Assembly: GCA_025201705.1 (NCBI GenBank)
Contig: MU616599.1
Span: 1-64,000, forward strand
Direction: 5' to 3'
Origin: Dissophora ornata
Taxonomy: Eukaryota; Mortierellomycota; Mortierellomycetes; Mortierellales; Mortierellaceae
DNA length: 64,000 nucleotides
Part shown: piece by piece, positions 45,558-56,850 of the stretch
Layout of the letters: each line of letters opens with the position of its first letter
Position numbering within the stretch: the first letter of the stretch is position 1
Program-made: the position numbers and the translations under genes
Notes under the pieces: generated by a model
What the model was told of the DNA's origin: nothing
The model's database searches: none
What the model saw: the letters and a program-made list of their open reading frames with translations, nothing else

Positions 45558-47645
45558 ATGACTCTTAAAAATAATTTGTCAGCACGCGCCCAGAAGAACC
45601 TTGAAGGTTCGAACATCATGCTCGAGGGAGTGATTCAAGCGAATGCCAACAAGTTTGATTTCGAGAACAACCAAGCCGGGGTGATTAATCTTGGTGTTGC
45701 AGAGAATCAGCTAATGACAAAGGAACTCGCTGAGATTGTAAGTCGCGTCACTCTGTATTCAAAAAAAAATGGAGCACTACTCCAACGACTACCACCGACT
45801 AAATGTGATACATGAAAAACGACTGTTCGTTACTCACAGTTGCAACCCGTAACTTCTGTTTTATACGAGTAGATGGGACCTGTGAACACGGTCGACCCCA
45901 AGGTACGTAGCCTTTGGTCACCGTTCCTTCAGTTCTTCTTTCACTGCTCGAGGGGATGCTGTGGGAATTTGGAGTCGTGATTAGTCATTTGGCAGTGAGA
46001 CCAACAAAAATCATTTGCAGTGACCGAGAAAGGGAGGAGTCAGTCCTTGTCACCCCCTCAAAGCCATCCAGGCCACTCATGCCTCACTCTGTTCTTCTTT
46101 CGTAGCTCTTTGGGTATGGAGAGAGTCCAGCTGGATCGAAGGTCCTTCGCAACCATTTTGCCAACAACATCTTCAACCGGTACTTCGAGCCACACCAGCC
46201 CGTCCGTGCTGATCAGATTGTCCTCGCTGCCGGATGCAGCGCCGTTGTCGATAACTTTACGTTCTGTGTTTGCGATCCTGGTGAGGGCATCTTGATCTCC
46301 ACTCCCTTCTATGGTAAGGCTGGCAACAAAGCACGACGAACGCTTTTCCCTCTGAGAAATCATTCCTGAATTGTTTCATCCCTCCCCTCTTTTGGTCCAT
46401 GCACACAGGGGGCTTCAACACTGATATCATGGCCAAATCCAAGGCTAAAGTCATTGCGGCGCACCTTGGAGACATCTCTCCCTTTGACGTGGCCCATATC
46501 GACGTGATGCAGCAGGCAGTTGACAAGGCTACCCAAGAAGGAACGCGTGTCCGAGCGTTTGTGCTTTCGAACCCCCATAATCCTCTGGGAAGGTACACAA
46601 TCAAACACGCAATGCATGCACGCCGCCAAAAACAACAGCTTACTAATATCTATGCTGCGCACAATCTTACAATCTTGTTCCCTTTCTTTTTCTCTTTAGA
46701 AACTACTCGCGTGAAGTCATCATCAAGTTCCTGGAGTTTGCCTCCAAGAACCAGCTGCATATTTTGTTTGATGAGATCTATGCTCTCTCGGTCTTTGATT
46801 ATGCACTGACTGGCAAGGCCAAGGAAGAACAGCCTGATCAAGCGCCATTCATCTCTATCCTGTCGCTGCCAAATATCGAGGACTATTGCGAGAGGGAATT
46901 GGTTCATGTCGCCTACGGCATGAGCAAGGTGAGTAAAGCAAACTTTCTTCTCCGCTGTATAGTCCCGATATACACCTAACACCGCAGGCCCTTTCTTCTG
47001 TGGACAGGACTTTTGCCTGAACGGATTCCGGTGTGGATGCTTCCTTTCTCCCTGGAACAAGGAATTGCTTGACGCAATGCACTCAATCGCGTAAGTTGTC
47101 TATCTCATCACTATTGTTGTATTTTTTATGCTTATTCGGGTTTCCAACCCCTTCTGGATTGGGATCATGGAGCCTGACCGCCTTTCGCTCGTCGCGTTTA
47201 TAGTGTGTTTACGTGGATATCCTCAACAACCGACGCTATGATCACGAAACTCCTCGAGAGTCCTGAGACAATCGAAAAGTTCACAAAGACCAACCAACAG
47301 CGACTAGCAGAGAGCTATACATTGACAGTCGATACTCTCCGCAAGCACAACATTCCGTTCATTCCAGCTCAAGGTGGTCACTTCATCTGGATCGATCTTC
47401 GTCAGTACATCCCGGCTTCTTTTGCCAGCGCCGCCTCAGCCGGCGACCGCGAGGCAGAGTATTTGTTGTGGAGAGCTATGTTGGGTGAGGCCGTGTATGT
47501 GAATTTGGGCGAGGCCTTCACCGAGCGAAAGGTTGGCTTTTTTAGATTAACGTTCGCGGTACCTCCCGCCATGCTGAAACTCGGATTGGACAGGATGATC
47601 AAGGCCTGTCAGTTGGCATCGAAATCTCCCTCTGCGACTCTTTAA
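45558..47645 (+). CDS. Class I aminotransferase, ACC-synthase-like
   Basis: PLP enzyme of fold type I, in the branch containing 1-aminocyclopropane-1-carboxylate synthase-like proteins. Seven exons (45558-45737, 45873-45902, 46106-46313, 46409-46592, 46700-46928, 47008-47090, 47204-47645) give 451 residues. Motifs: INLGVAENQL near the N-terminus, LFGYGESPAGSKVLRN, the cofactor-binding SNPHNPLGR (built across intron 4) and ILFDEIYALSVF, the PLP lysine in YGMSKDFCLNGFRCG (across intron 5), and FFRLTFAVP near the end. Exon 2 is only 30 bases (MGPVNTVDPK). Fungal homologues often act as aminotransferases or lyases rather than ethylene-pathway enzymes, so the substrate is unknown. Its stop is 99 bases from the convergent neighbour's stop. 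Confidence 0.92.
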
Positions 47646-47744
47646 GATCTACATTGCTAGACAGAACGCATGGACACAAGTTGGGGGTGTTTTCCTCCGC
47701 TCCATGGATGAATATTTATAAGTCACTAGATTACATAAAATAAA

Positions 47745-49214
47745 TTACATGGGGGTCGTATCGTTGTCGGGAACAGGGACCTTCAAAGAAGTTGTAGACT
47801 CCTCCGTCATAAGTTGCGGATTCCTCTTTTGCGTATGTGCGCTTTGCTGAGAGGATGTGCTTGCCATACTCTGTCGATGTTCGGGCCGCAGCTCGGTCTT
47901 GTGAGCATCACTTTCTGCATCGACATATGTCGAACGAGCAGTAGGATCCGTTTCCGAGGCTCTTCTTGTGGCCATGGAAGAGAATCCTGCCCTGGTTGAA
48001 TCTGCCTGCTCTGGCTCCTCCATACCAATGTCAGGATTCGGTGCCATTGGCGTTGTTACCGATGGTACAGGCGCCATAGGTCCACTTTGTGACATGTAGA
48101 GATGCTGCTGCCGCATTGCCTCCTCATCCACGTAGCTTTGCTCAGGGTAATACATCCCCGAGCTCCCAGGATTATAGTATGAGGCAGCTGCGCGCATATC
48201 TCTCTCGTGCTGTTGTAGCTGCTGTTGATACAGCTGCTCCTGGTAGTATGCGGCCTCTTCATTGCCGTACTGACCATAACCACCGCTATAGACTCCATAG
48301 GCTGCTTCTGAAGGGTTAACGTAATTGACTCCGTCAACGCCAGCTGTATAAGTGCCGGAATGCAAGTACTGTGGGTCGACTTCGCATGGGTACAACGTGT
48401 CTTGATGATTTAAACCACCACTCGAAGCCGCTGAGAAGCCACTGGCACCCATCATAGCTGCGTTTAAGGGCTCGGCAGAGCCGCGTTCACTCAATGCACT
48501 GACTACTCCAGCACTGCTAGAGCCACCTCCATGGTCCATAGAGGGCGAGGAAGGTTGAATATCACTACGAGGGTGCTGGTGGCGGTTTTCCTGCATATCC
48601 AGGTTCACAGGGTTGAACATCGTGTTGCTTGTGCGATCGAGGTGGCGGCGATGGCGGCGCTTGATCAGAAAGGCGGCAACAAGGGCTGCGATGAAGACTA
48701 CGACCGCTGCGATGACGATACCAGCTATAGCACCCCCCGAGAGCCCTGACGACGTTTCTTCGGAGGGAGGCAAGGTTGGGGAGATGATAGGATTGGCACT
48801 AGAGGTGGGTGTGATCATTGGCTGGGACCCGGACGAAGTTGATGTGGTGGGTGGGGTGACAGTGTGTGTTGATGTAGTGGTTGAAGGCAGAGAAGTCGTG
48901 GCGTGCGTTGATGTAGTTGTTGGAGGCAGAGAAGTCGTGGTGTGGGACTCGGTTGTAGTTGTGGAAGGCTCGGTTGCGGCTGTGGAGGGCTCGGTCGTAG
49001 TTGTGGTGTGCGGCGGTGGGTTTGTGGTTGTAGGGTTCTCACTCGTATTTGGGGGGGTAGTCGTCATAGCAGTAGTTGGGTACGGTTCTGTTGGAGTTGC
49101 CATGGTTGTTGGCGAGGGTGCCGCCGTGGCCACGATGGTTACAGGGTCTTTTGACGTCATAGGAATGTTGGAGGTGACGTGCGTTGCGGCTGGAATGGAA
49201 GGCGTCGTTTCCAT
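47745..49214 (-). CDS. Mucin-like single-pass membrane protein, N-terminus unresolved
   Basis: At least 489 residues from ATG 49214. The outer part is almost wholly Thr/Ser/Pro in short repeats (TTTSLPPTTTSTH, TTTTEPS), so it is heavily O-glycosylated if secreted. A glycine-primed membrane helix follows (SGGAIAGIVIAAVVVFIAAL), then a basic stop-transfer KRRHRRH and a 260-residue cytosolic tail with Tyr/Gln-rich and Ser/Thr-rich parts. This plan resembles fungal cell-wall stress sensors and mucins, but no WSC domain is present. The same frame stays open upstream to about 49540, still Thr/Ala-rich, without an ATG. A start at 49683 (MKPNCSFLFSFLFLSLILL, signal-peptide-like) is in another frame, and I found no convincing intron to join it. 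The true 5' end is therefore missing from this call. Confidence 0.75.
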   Translation of the reverse strand: METTPSIPAATHVTSNIPMTSKDPVTIVATAAPSPTTMATPTEPYPTTAMTTTPPNTSENPTTTNPPPHTTTTTEPSTAATEPSTTTTESHTTTSLPPTTTSTHATTSLPSTTTSTHTVTPPTTSTSSGSQPMITPTSSANPIISPTLPPSEETSSGLSGGAIAGIVIAAVVVFIAALVAAFLIKRRHRRHLDRTSNTMFNPVNLDMQENRHQHPRSDIQPSSPSMDHGGGSSSAGVVSALSERGSAEPLNAAMMGASGFSAASSGGLNHQDTLYPCEVDPQYLHSGTYTAGVDGVNYVNPSEAAYGVYSGGYGQYGNEEAAYYQEQLYQQQLQQHERDMRAAASYYNPGSSGMYYPEQSYVDEEAMRQQHLYMSQSGPMAPVPSVTTPMAPNPDIGMEEPEQADSTRAGFSSMATRRASETDPTARSTYVDAESDAHKTELRPEHRQSMASTSSQQSAHTQKRNPQLMTEESTTSLKVPVPDNDTTPM

Positions 49215-49683
49215 AGCCCGGGGCGCCGCCGTTGTCGCAAGGATATCCGAGGTTCCCTTGATGGATATCGTGGACTTGGCTGCCGATGGTTCGTTGGCAG
49301 CTGTGGATGCAGTCGGTGTTATCCCGCGCGTATTTGTGGCCCTGCTACTCGCAGCTGTGGCGGCGACAGCTGTCGCAAGATGGCTAATAGTCGCGATAAC
49401 TGTGAGTTTGGTAGGCGCAAATGTTGTGAGCGATGAGGACGTGCTGGCTCCGAATCGTGTCCTTTGCTGTGAATCGCGAGAGCAGCAGCAAGCGAAGGTT
49501 GCAAAATCAAAGATGAATCTCCTGTCCTGTTAGATCGGCGGTTACCAGGTGTGCACTCTTTTGTAGAGCGAGCCCGAGGATGGTGAAAGAGGAAACGAAG
49601 TAGCGGAAGCAGTAGCGGCGGGGCAGAAGAAGGATAAGAGACAAAAACAAGAAAGAAAAGAGAAAAGAGCAATTCGGCTTCAT

Positions 49684-51382
49684 CGACTCAGTGATCAGGC
49701 GGGCAGCCTGGTTGTGTTCCTGTTGCTGTTTTCGTCTCCTCGTTTCTACGGTGTTTGTTGCAGAAAGAGACGCTGTTGCTGTTGTTTCACTCGCCGCGCT
49801 CTTTTTCCTGCGAACCAACCAGGCGCCGAGATGGCGGCAAGTCAAGACGGCGAAATATTTTGTTTTGCTTTGTGTTGCCACTTTGTGCTCTTGCGGTGAG
49901 GATCCAGGCGACATGGCATGATGTCTCCTTCGGTTTTGATTTGCTTGGACAAGTGGGGCCACTCGGCAATGGGCGGGATGGACACGCGCACGAGTGACAC
50001 ACCTCACCTATTTCACGAGCAAACTGAGCTGGCACCCAGCCATGGGATTGTCGGATTGTGGTAACCGCGGTGATTCCAAGCTGGCCTCTGCCCCAGGTCC
50101 CTTTGTTTTTCTAAGAAAACACTCTTGGCCACATATGGCCACAAGTATTAGCACCGGTGAACCGTTCACTACGGCAATTTCTTTTTTCTTTTTTGGTATA
50201 CCAACAAAAAGTGAACGTCTTTCGTTTTGCAGAGAAAGGTACCCAACGCTCTGTTTTCTCTCTCTCTTTGTCTCTGCTAGACAGTAATACAAATAAAATA
50301 TGGTAATTGCATTTCATGGAAGAACAAAGCTCAAAAAAAAAAGAGGCTGTGCGTCGGCTGCAGCGGTGATAGGCTGGTACAACACATGAAACCAACACTG
50401 CGGAAACCAACACCTTCGTTTGGGCAATGGCGATTCACCAGGCTGCCCATTTCGAATCTGTTTGCTGCCCACGGGACACGTAGTCTGCAAAGCACATTTT
50501 TCGTTTGTGTTGATCTCGCATGAATGCAAAGCCCTATCCAGATGTTCATTTCGGGACAGGCACATGCATGTGCATTGAGAGCTGTATGAGCTATGAAAGC
50601 GATTAGGGATAGCCTACTGTAGACTACTTTGTCGTTCATCAACTGACTTGGCCCGAGATTGTTGTTTTGATTCCCAACCTTTCCAGCCATTCGATGTGGT
50701 TTTCCCTTTGATGCAATATGCATTCAACGATGGTAGGGGTGCATTTGCACGCTCACGGGAAAAAAAAAGACGAAGTTTCCGTGCAACCTTCGCTTTCGGA
50801 ACTCTAGTCGTACCAGTAGTACCAGCTAAAACTGGCGAAGCCTATTTTTTTTTCCCCCCTTCCATGCACTCCTCTTGCATTTCGATATTTCCTGTTGCAT
50901 GGTTTCTCCAAGGAGGTGTTGCATTACAGACAAAAATGATGAAAAAAGGAAAAATATGCTGCCATCAGGAATCTCCCCGTTAAAACTAGTTATCTTTCAT
51001 TCCACGAATCAGTTTATGGTTTTATTAAACGTCGGGCATGGCTATTATAACAACTCGGGAGATGGTTCAATTGGGAATTCAAGGCACAGCCTGGTCCAGT
51101 CTATGGCAATGTTCATCTATAATACAAAAAACAAGAGCAGGAAGAACAGGAAAAAAACAAACAGAAGCAATGGGAAACAAAAAAATAGAAAAGAGAAGGA
51201 AAACTGTACACGCAAATATTACGGATAACAAGAACGAAACTAAAGTATAGGTATGTTGATTGTCTAAATGGCTTCTCGTCCTTTCGAGTGGCCATCCGGC
51301 ATGGGGTTATGTCAAGAACAGGGCCACCCACGCACTCTTGCTGCATCGTTAGAGAACAGCAACAAAGCTCGAGCTTTCTCCT
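49684..51382. other. Intergenic region, nothing recognised
   Basis: About 1.7 kb between two minus-strand genes. It must include the promoter of the mucin-like gene. I see A/T-rich patches and several homopolymer runs, but no coding-like frame, RNA gene or repeat. Confidence 0.5.
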
Positions 51383-51838
51383 TTAAGACTCCTGGAGAAG
51401 GGAGGGCGTAAGCGAGATTCGGATGGTTGTCCGGCGAGTCTGCAACAGCTCATCAAACTGTCGCATCTTTTCCGTCATCTCGACCTGGGGCGCCTGCTTT
51501 CGGCTGAGGATGGGTCGAATAGCAGAAGGTCTGAGGTCGAGACTTATCGAACGGAGCGAGCTCTCTGTTACGGTAGCGATCGATTTGCGGCGCTCATGCA
51601 TTATGTTTGTTTTCATCGTATCCATGGAGGGGTTCATCGAGTACCGGTAGCGTGTGCGGTTCATTGAGGGAGAGCTTGCCTCCAAGGAAGAATTTGAGGA
51701 TGCGTCGCTTCCATTGCCACTGTTGTTGCTGTTGTGGTTGTTGTGGTTGTTATTGAAGATACGAATCAAGGAGAAGCGGCGGCCTTTCTTGGTCGCTGGC
51801 GCAGCGGTCATTGTTGAGGAAGTGGAGCAGTAGGCCAT
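51383..51838 (-). CDS. Small Asn/Ser-rich basic protein, unknown function
   Basis: Single-exon frame of 151 residues from ATG 51838. The N-terminal third holds KKGRRFSLIRIF, a basic amphipathic patch, then an Asn/His/Ser-rich run. The middle has repeated RYRYSMNPSMD-like and RRKSIAT phosphosite-like elements. The C-terminal 45 residues look ordered and helical (VEMTEKMRQFDELLQTRRTT then IRISLTPSLLQES). It has no signal peptide or membrane segment. I recognise no family. Codon usage is like that of its neighbours and a pyrimidine-rich leader lies upstream, so I think it is a real gene. RRKS and RRFS fit basophilic kinase sites, which is an inference only. Confidence 0.65.
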   Translation of the reverse strand: MAYCSTSSTMTAAPATKKGRRFSLIRIFNNNHNNHNSNNSGNGSDASSNSSLEASSPSMNRTRYRYSMNPSMDTMKTNIMHERRKSIATVTESSLRSISLDLRPSAIRPILSRKQAPQVEMTEKMRQFDELLQTRRTTIRISLTPSLLQES

Positions 51839-53489
51839 GGCGTTGAAGATATAGAGGATATAAAAGGGATATGACTGATAAAGTTGGCTGTGGAGAGAAA
51901 GAAAAGAAGACGTCGAAGAGAGGGACCGAGGAAGTTATATAAAAAAAGGAGGGCGAGGGCGAGGACAAGGAATTTATTTGTGAGTAAGCGTCGAGGAAGG
52001 CGATGCAGCGAAAAAAGGGAAAGAAATCCGGTGTTGTCGCACAGGTAACACAAGCGGGAGGCAGGCTAGTGCTCTTTTTTTTTTTTTGTTTACGGGTGGG
52101 GGTAATGCTACTAGACTAGCGAAGGGATGATGAACGAGTTTCGTGTCGAGGCGGATGACGGTGATGAGCAACAGAGGAGGAGGATAGGGAACTATGCGGA
52201 ATGCAGGGTGTGAATTTACAGGTGGTCAGGGTGGGGGGTGTCGCGTTGACAGCGGAAAAGGAAGATGCGTAGGATACGGTCGAAGGTTGGCTGAGGACAA
52301 AGACAAGGAATGAGGGCGGAGGAAGCGCATTTATACAAATGTCTTTGCGGAAGAAGTGCAAATAGGGCATTGTTTATTACGCCTTCGCCCCCAGAATCAT
52401 CTATGATTGGACATTGTTATGGATGTGCTCCACATTAGTCTGAATTCAGCCTCATTCTAATGCTTGCCAACGGACACTCTAGGCTGGCCCTCTACTGCTT
52501 CGTTGGCTGAGATGGAGATCCGATGACGACTAGACGTCCATTGCTGGCTTTTACTGCTCCATCACCCGTAGACAGAGCCCTTTCGAGAGAACCTTCTCTC
52601 GTTAGAGAGAGCGAGCAGTAGTAGACCGCAATTGTCCGAACACTCTTGTCCCCGTGAGAATGGCATGACCTTGGAAACGACATGTCTTTGCCGGGCCAAA
52701 GAGTGTCATGTTTCCTCACAACGTCCCAGTCGTTGAAGCGAAATAAATACGTTCCAGAAATAGACTGTCTATATTGCAATGACCAAGACAGCGAGTGACC
52801 TTTGCCCCTTCCTTACAACGGTTGTGGGTACTGCCTCCTTGCAAAGACATTCTAGCCAGGAGAAGGGCTGCGATGTAAGTTGCACAGTTTCATGGACGAC
52901 CAAAATTAAGGATCTAATGAGAGGAAGTGTGGAGCCGAACGTGATTGAAACGGGTCATAATGATGTGTCTTCATATGTCCATTTTCAGCAAAGCTTTTTT
53001 TGCGGTACACCAGTCGTAAAGAATGAACGGGAACACAGGGCACCAATCAGTTCCATGATGCTTTTGCGCTTTGTGTCTAACGGGAAAAGACAGTGGCACA
53101 GAAATAATTTGTCAGAAAATAAACAATCCCAACCACTTCGCCACTCGGTCTAGACAGAGTTCCTCGTTGTTCTCCACCTGGATTGTAATGTGAATCAATG
53201 TGTGAGCGATAACAACAACCTGATAGATATTCCGCCCCATGGCCTGCATAAAGCACCAAGTGGATGCTCTGATGCCTGAAAGTGGCTGAAACGCTCGAAG
53301 GTGCAAAGCTTACGCCATACAGCACAATAATGCAGAGAAGAGTGTTTATTTCACGTTTGAGATAAAAATACCGAGCCAGACTACTGTACTCCAGAGAAGC
53401 TGCAAAAGCACAAGCTTACGTCCTGAGAACAAATTTAGTAGTTCACTCCCTAGAACCGTAAACCAAACAAAGAGTGATGGTAATCAATG
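51839..53489. other. Intergenic region with possible coding scraps
   Basis: The first 500 bases are the purine-rich (minus-strand pyrimidine) leader and promoter of the small Asn/Ser-rich gene. On the minus strand, 52492-52779 is open without an ATG, and 53110-53399 contains two short protein-like stretches. Neither can be assembled into a gene with normal introns. Confidence 0.5.
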
Positions 53490-55826
53490 TCAGTAACAGC
53501 GTCTTGACAAAGCATCATTGCGCTGCCAAAGTGTATCTCGAACCTGAACAACCGCTGGCCAAGTGACACGGATTCTCTCGAACAATTCTAGACACAACAA
53601 AAAGTGCTGGGTCAGTCAAGAGTAGAGTCAAGAACGAGGCACCCAAGGTTCGCAACCAAGCAAACCACCTACCGGGCTTTGTTCTTGCCAATGCTGCAGG
53701 ATCTTCTGCAAGACAGACAAAGGTCGTGGCGACACCGCTATCGATGACAGAGCCTACTGTGAAGAGCATCTGCAGGCCCATGACAAACGCCATCGTCACA
53801 ATCACATATGTGAATTCATTGTCATAATTGAAAGGTGGATCGTCGAACCACAAGTATAGGTAGCTAGCCAAGGCTGACAGCATCCCAGACATGATAGCGC
53901 CCATCGCCCACACATTGCCGATGAGGTTGTCATTGATGAGCTGCACAATGCCCCTGTCCTTCAAAATGGTCCATGTATCTTTTGCGGCTGGAATGAAGGG
54001 CTTTCCATAGATGGCTACCTGGCAGAACGCGTATTTGTTCACATATTCAATGATTCCTTGCAAGCACCCTATTCACGGGAAGTAAACAAGGAAGATTTAA
54101 GCAAGTTGTAGTTCTCTTGGTGCCCGCGTTTTTTTGTTTTTTTTACAACGAGGAGGTAGAACGCCCGCTCACCAAGGATACAATCGATAATGCATGCAAT
54201 GAACGCCAAGAATCCGTCACTGTCGGCCCGAAGCATCTGTGCGAGCGCCCTGAAGGTTTGAATGGCCGCAATGATCAATGAGCCGAAGCAGATACTCCCA
54301 ATCGAAGTTGTGCAAGCGCGTTTGAAACTCTCAATTGTAGGCGATTTGCTCATGCCCTGAGGCGACCCCATAAGAAAGTAATAGCATGCATAGACCCCGG
54401 AAACTGTAACATGGACAACATTCCTGATTACTTGAGACGTCCAATAGAACGAGAAAAAGCAAAATACGATCAAGCTATATGAGGAGATGGTACACAGGTT
54501 AAAAGAAAGAATTCAGAATCGCTTTGGGTGGACCAGCATGCCAACCACAGTTCTTGGAGGTCGCTTACGCCTGTAATTTCCCGGGGGTGGTTCCCGTAGT
54601 CGTGTCATAGTACAGCGCATAACAACCAGAGATGACAGTCATAAAGTACGCGGAATATGCTGTTTGGACAAATAGACCGAGAAACGCCACGGCAAAGGTA
54701 GCTGGATACTTCTTGGAAATCGCGGTGACAGCTATCAACATTTCGCTGCCCTTATTGCCATCCAAAGGCCATCACCATTCGATGGTGTGCAATAAATGTG
54801 TCGGACGTTGGTTAGATCCTACAAGTGTCAAGAAGATGTTAAAGCCGGAAGAAAGCAGCAAAGACAGCGCTTACGTTGCGAACGGTATACGGCTTTTCCA
54901 GAAGAACCACATGCTCGCGTATAGCAGGCCAAAGATGAGACCAAAGATGGCGGGCATCCACTGGTGGCGAACAAAGTAATATACAGCGGCTGCGAGGGAC
55001 GCGATGATGCTCAGCGCAAAAGTGACCTAAGGCACAGAAGGAGAAATAATTGGAAACGCGACGTATCGCTCTTCAGCTCCTTATTCGGTGACACTGATTG
55101 TGTGTGAAACCGGCGCCAACGGACAAACGCGCATTATATCGATGTTGGGGCAAGAGGAGACAAACAACAAATAGCCAGTGTCACACCTTGATCACCTGAC
55201 GGGGGTATCTGGGAGAGAGAAAAAGAAAAACGAACTGGCGTGTTAAACGATCATCACAAGACGAGAATGCTGCCAGCATGATTTGTGTCAACGATATGAC
55301 GATGCAACGGATCTTACGCCTGCGTGAGCATGAAGTATAGGACTGCAACGATGAGACCTGTAAGGACAGAGATTAGCACTGAAATAAGTCCCGCTTGGGA
55401 AAAGAAGCCGTAGCCATCGCCTTGACTGCGGTTTACGTGAATCTCGTGGATCGCAAAGTATGAGAGGACAACAAACGCTGCGAGCTGGGCGATGAAGAGC
55501 AGGAATGCCCAACAGTCATTGTAGCGTGGCCGAGGGTTGAACTTTGCAGGCAAGCCCGACTCCGTGTTGACGGCTCCGTAGGGTGCAGTCTCGTAGCTTG
55601 GGGGCATGACTCCGGTCGTTGGTTGACCCTGCGGGGGACCTGAAGGCGCTCCAAAGTATTGCTGCTGGACACCTTGGTTCTCGCCCCATTGTTGTTGCTG
55701 ATCGGCTGGTTTGTACGCAGGCTGTTGCTGGGCATTGTATGAGTATTGCTGGGCATTGTATGCGTACTGCTGTGGAGGTGGTGGAGTGCCATATGGTTCT
55801 TGATCCGGCGGGAGGTAGCTTGCCAT
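53490..55826 (-). CDS. PNS1: Choline-transporter-like protein Pns1
   Basis: Multi-pass plasma-membrane protein of the CTL/SLC44 family (yeast Pns1). Seven exons (55826-55318, 55208-55187, 55026-54875, 54745-54569, 54474-54173, 54068-53673, 53587-53490) give 551 residues. A Gln/Tyr/Pro-rich cytosolic N-terminus of about 100 residues precedes about ten membrane segments. Family landmarks are KFNPRPRYNDCWAFLLFIAQ before TM1, SFYWTSQVIRNVVHVTVSGV, FGSLIIAAIQTFRAL and NKYAFCQVAIYGKPF. The C-terminus starts LFERIRVTWPAVVQ. Exon 2 is just 22 bases (encoding roughly AYPRQVIK). The exon 4 acceptor at 54745 was chosen by phase because nearer AGs run into stops. Yeast Pns1 does not itself transport choline, so the substrate is left open. 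Confidence 0.93.
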
Positions 55827-56216
55827 GGTGACACGAGATGCGCGTACTTTCGTGAAGAGAGAAGAGAGGAAGGAGGTGGTGCTGTGCTTTGTGAATGGTC
55901 GAGTGCAGAGATATTATAGTATTGCAGCGTGTGAGCGCCGGAAGCAGCGAACAACCGATGTATGTGCGAAAGAACGTGTGTGAGACGAGACCTGCGAGAC
56001 ACGAAAAATGTTCGACGGGAGAGCATGGAATACCGTTGTCATTTGTCTTTGGCCCGCAACCTCTGTAACTACAACCTCAGTGAGACCCAGCTACTGTACA
56101 TTGTAATTGCACACCGGCTGCGCGACACCTCCCTCGGATCCGACAATTGAAGAATCACATTGTAACCGACCAACCACCATCTCCGATCCCTTTTGAGACT
56201 GGATCCCATTCGCCCA
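55827..56216. other. Divergent promoter between PNS1 and the BolA gene
   Basis: A compact shared upstream region of 390 bases, pyrimidine-rich near the BolA start. No specific motif is assigned. Confidence 0.5.
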
Positions 56217-56850
56217 ATGTTCTCTCTGCCTGCTCTTGCTGCTCATTCCAAACGAGTTCCCGCCATCGCACGCACCCTGACTGCTTCCCTCTCTGCTTCC
56301 CCACGTTCACGACTCTTTCACAACTCCACCATGGCTTCGCAGCAGGAAGAAGGACCCCTCACCACCAGTATCCGCACCACTGTACAGTACTCGCCGCTAC
56401 GGCCATTTTTCTTGGCAGGGCAGCCGCCGCAGACTCAGACTCCCATTGAGCCTACTAGCCGCTAATCATCTAGGATATTTTCTATCGTCATATAGCTTAC
56501 GGAGCTCTTGCAGCCCACCGCCCTCGAGATCATCAACGACAGCTCAAAGCATGCGCACCACTCGGCAATGCGTGGAGTGTCCAGCAAGGAGACTCACTTC
56601 AGGTACAGACCTTCTCCATCATGACCCGCTGCAAAGAGCACATACAAAACATTTGTAAGCTGACCAAGGCGTGAGTGTATCTTCGATTGCTAGAGTTAAC
56701 GTCGTCTCGGATGCATTCACTGGCAAGTCAACCATGCAGCGCCACCGCCTCATCTATGGTGCCCTGAGCAAGGACTTTGAAGCCGGTCTTCACGCCCTTT
56801 CGCTCAACACCAAGACCCCCACTGAGGTTGCCAAGGCATCCGAGGCGTAG
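56217..56850 (+). CDS. BOL1: BolA-family protein, probably mitochondrial
   Basis: BolA proteins work with monothiol glutaredoxins in iron-sulphur cluster handling. Exons 56217-56381, 56496-56602 and 56694-56850 give 142 residues. Residues 1-38 are a Ser/Ala/Arg/Leu presequence without acids, ending SRLFHNST, so import into mitochondria is likely. The BolA domain includes LQPTALEIINDSSKHAHHSA (the conserved His) and the signature FTGKSTMQRHRLIYGAL, followed by a Leu/Ala-rich helix and LHALSLNTKTPTEV. A second in-frame ATG at 56331 (residue 39) lies in a strong initiation context, CCACCATGG, and would give a complete BolA domain without the presequence. Confidence 0.94.

Noticed and set aside
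48613..49533. 306-codon plus-strand frame rich in Val, Gly and Ala
   Set aside because: It is the exact antisense of the Thr/Pro/Ser-rich coding region of the mucin-like gene, whose codon bias keeps the opposite strand open.
52492..52779. 95-codon minus-strand frame
   Set aside because: It begins with TTG, has no ATG near its start, no partner exon, and no recognisable family.
53110..53399. Two minus-strand protein-like stretches near the PNS1 3' end
   Set aside because: Joining them needs a 28-base intron, below a workable size, and there is no upstream exon or ATG. Probably chance or decayed sequence.
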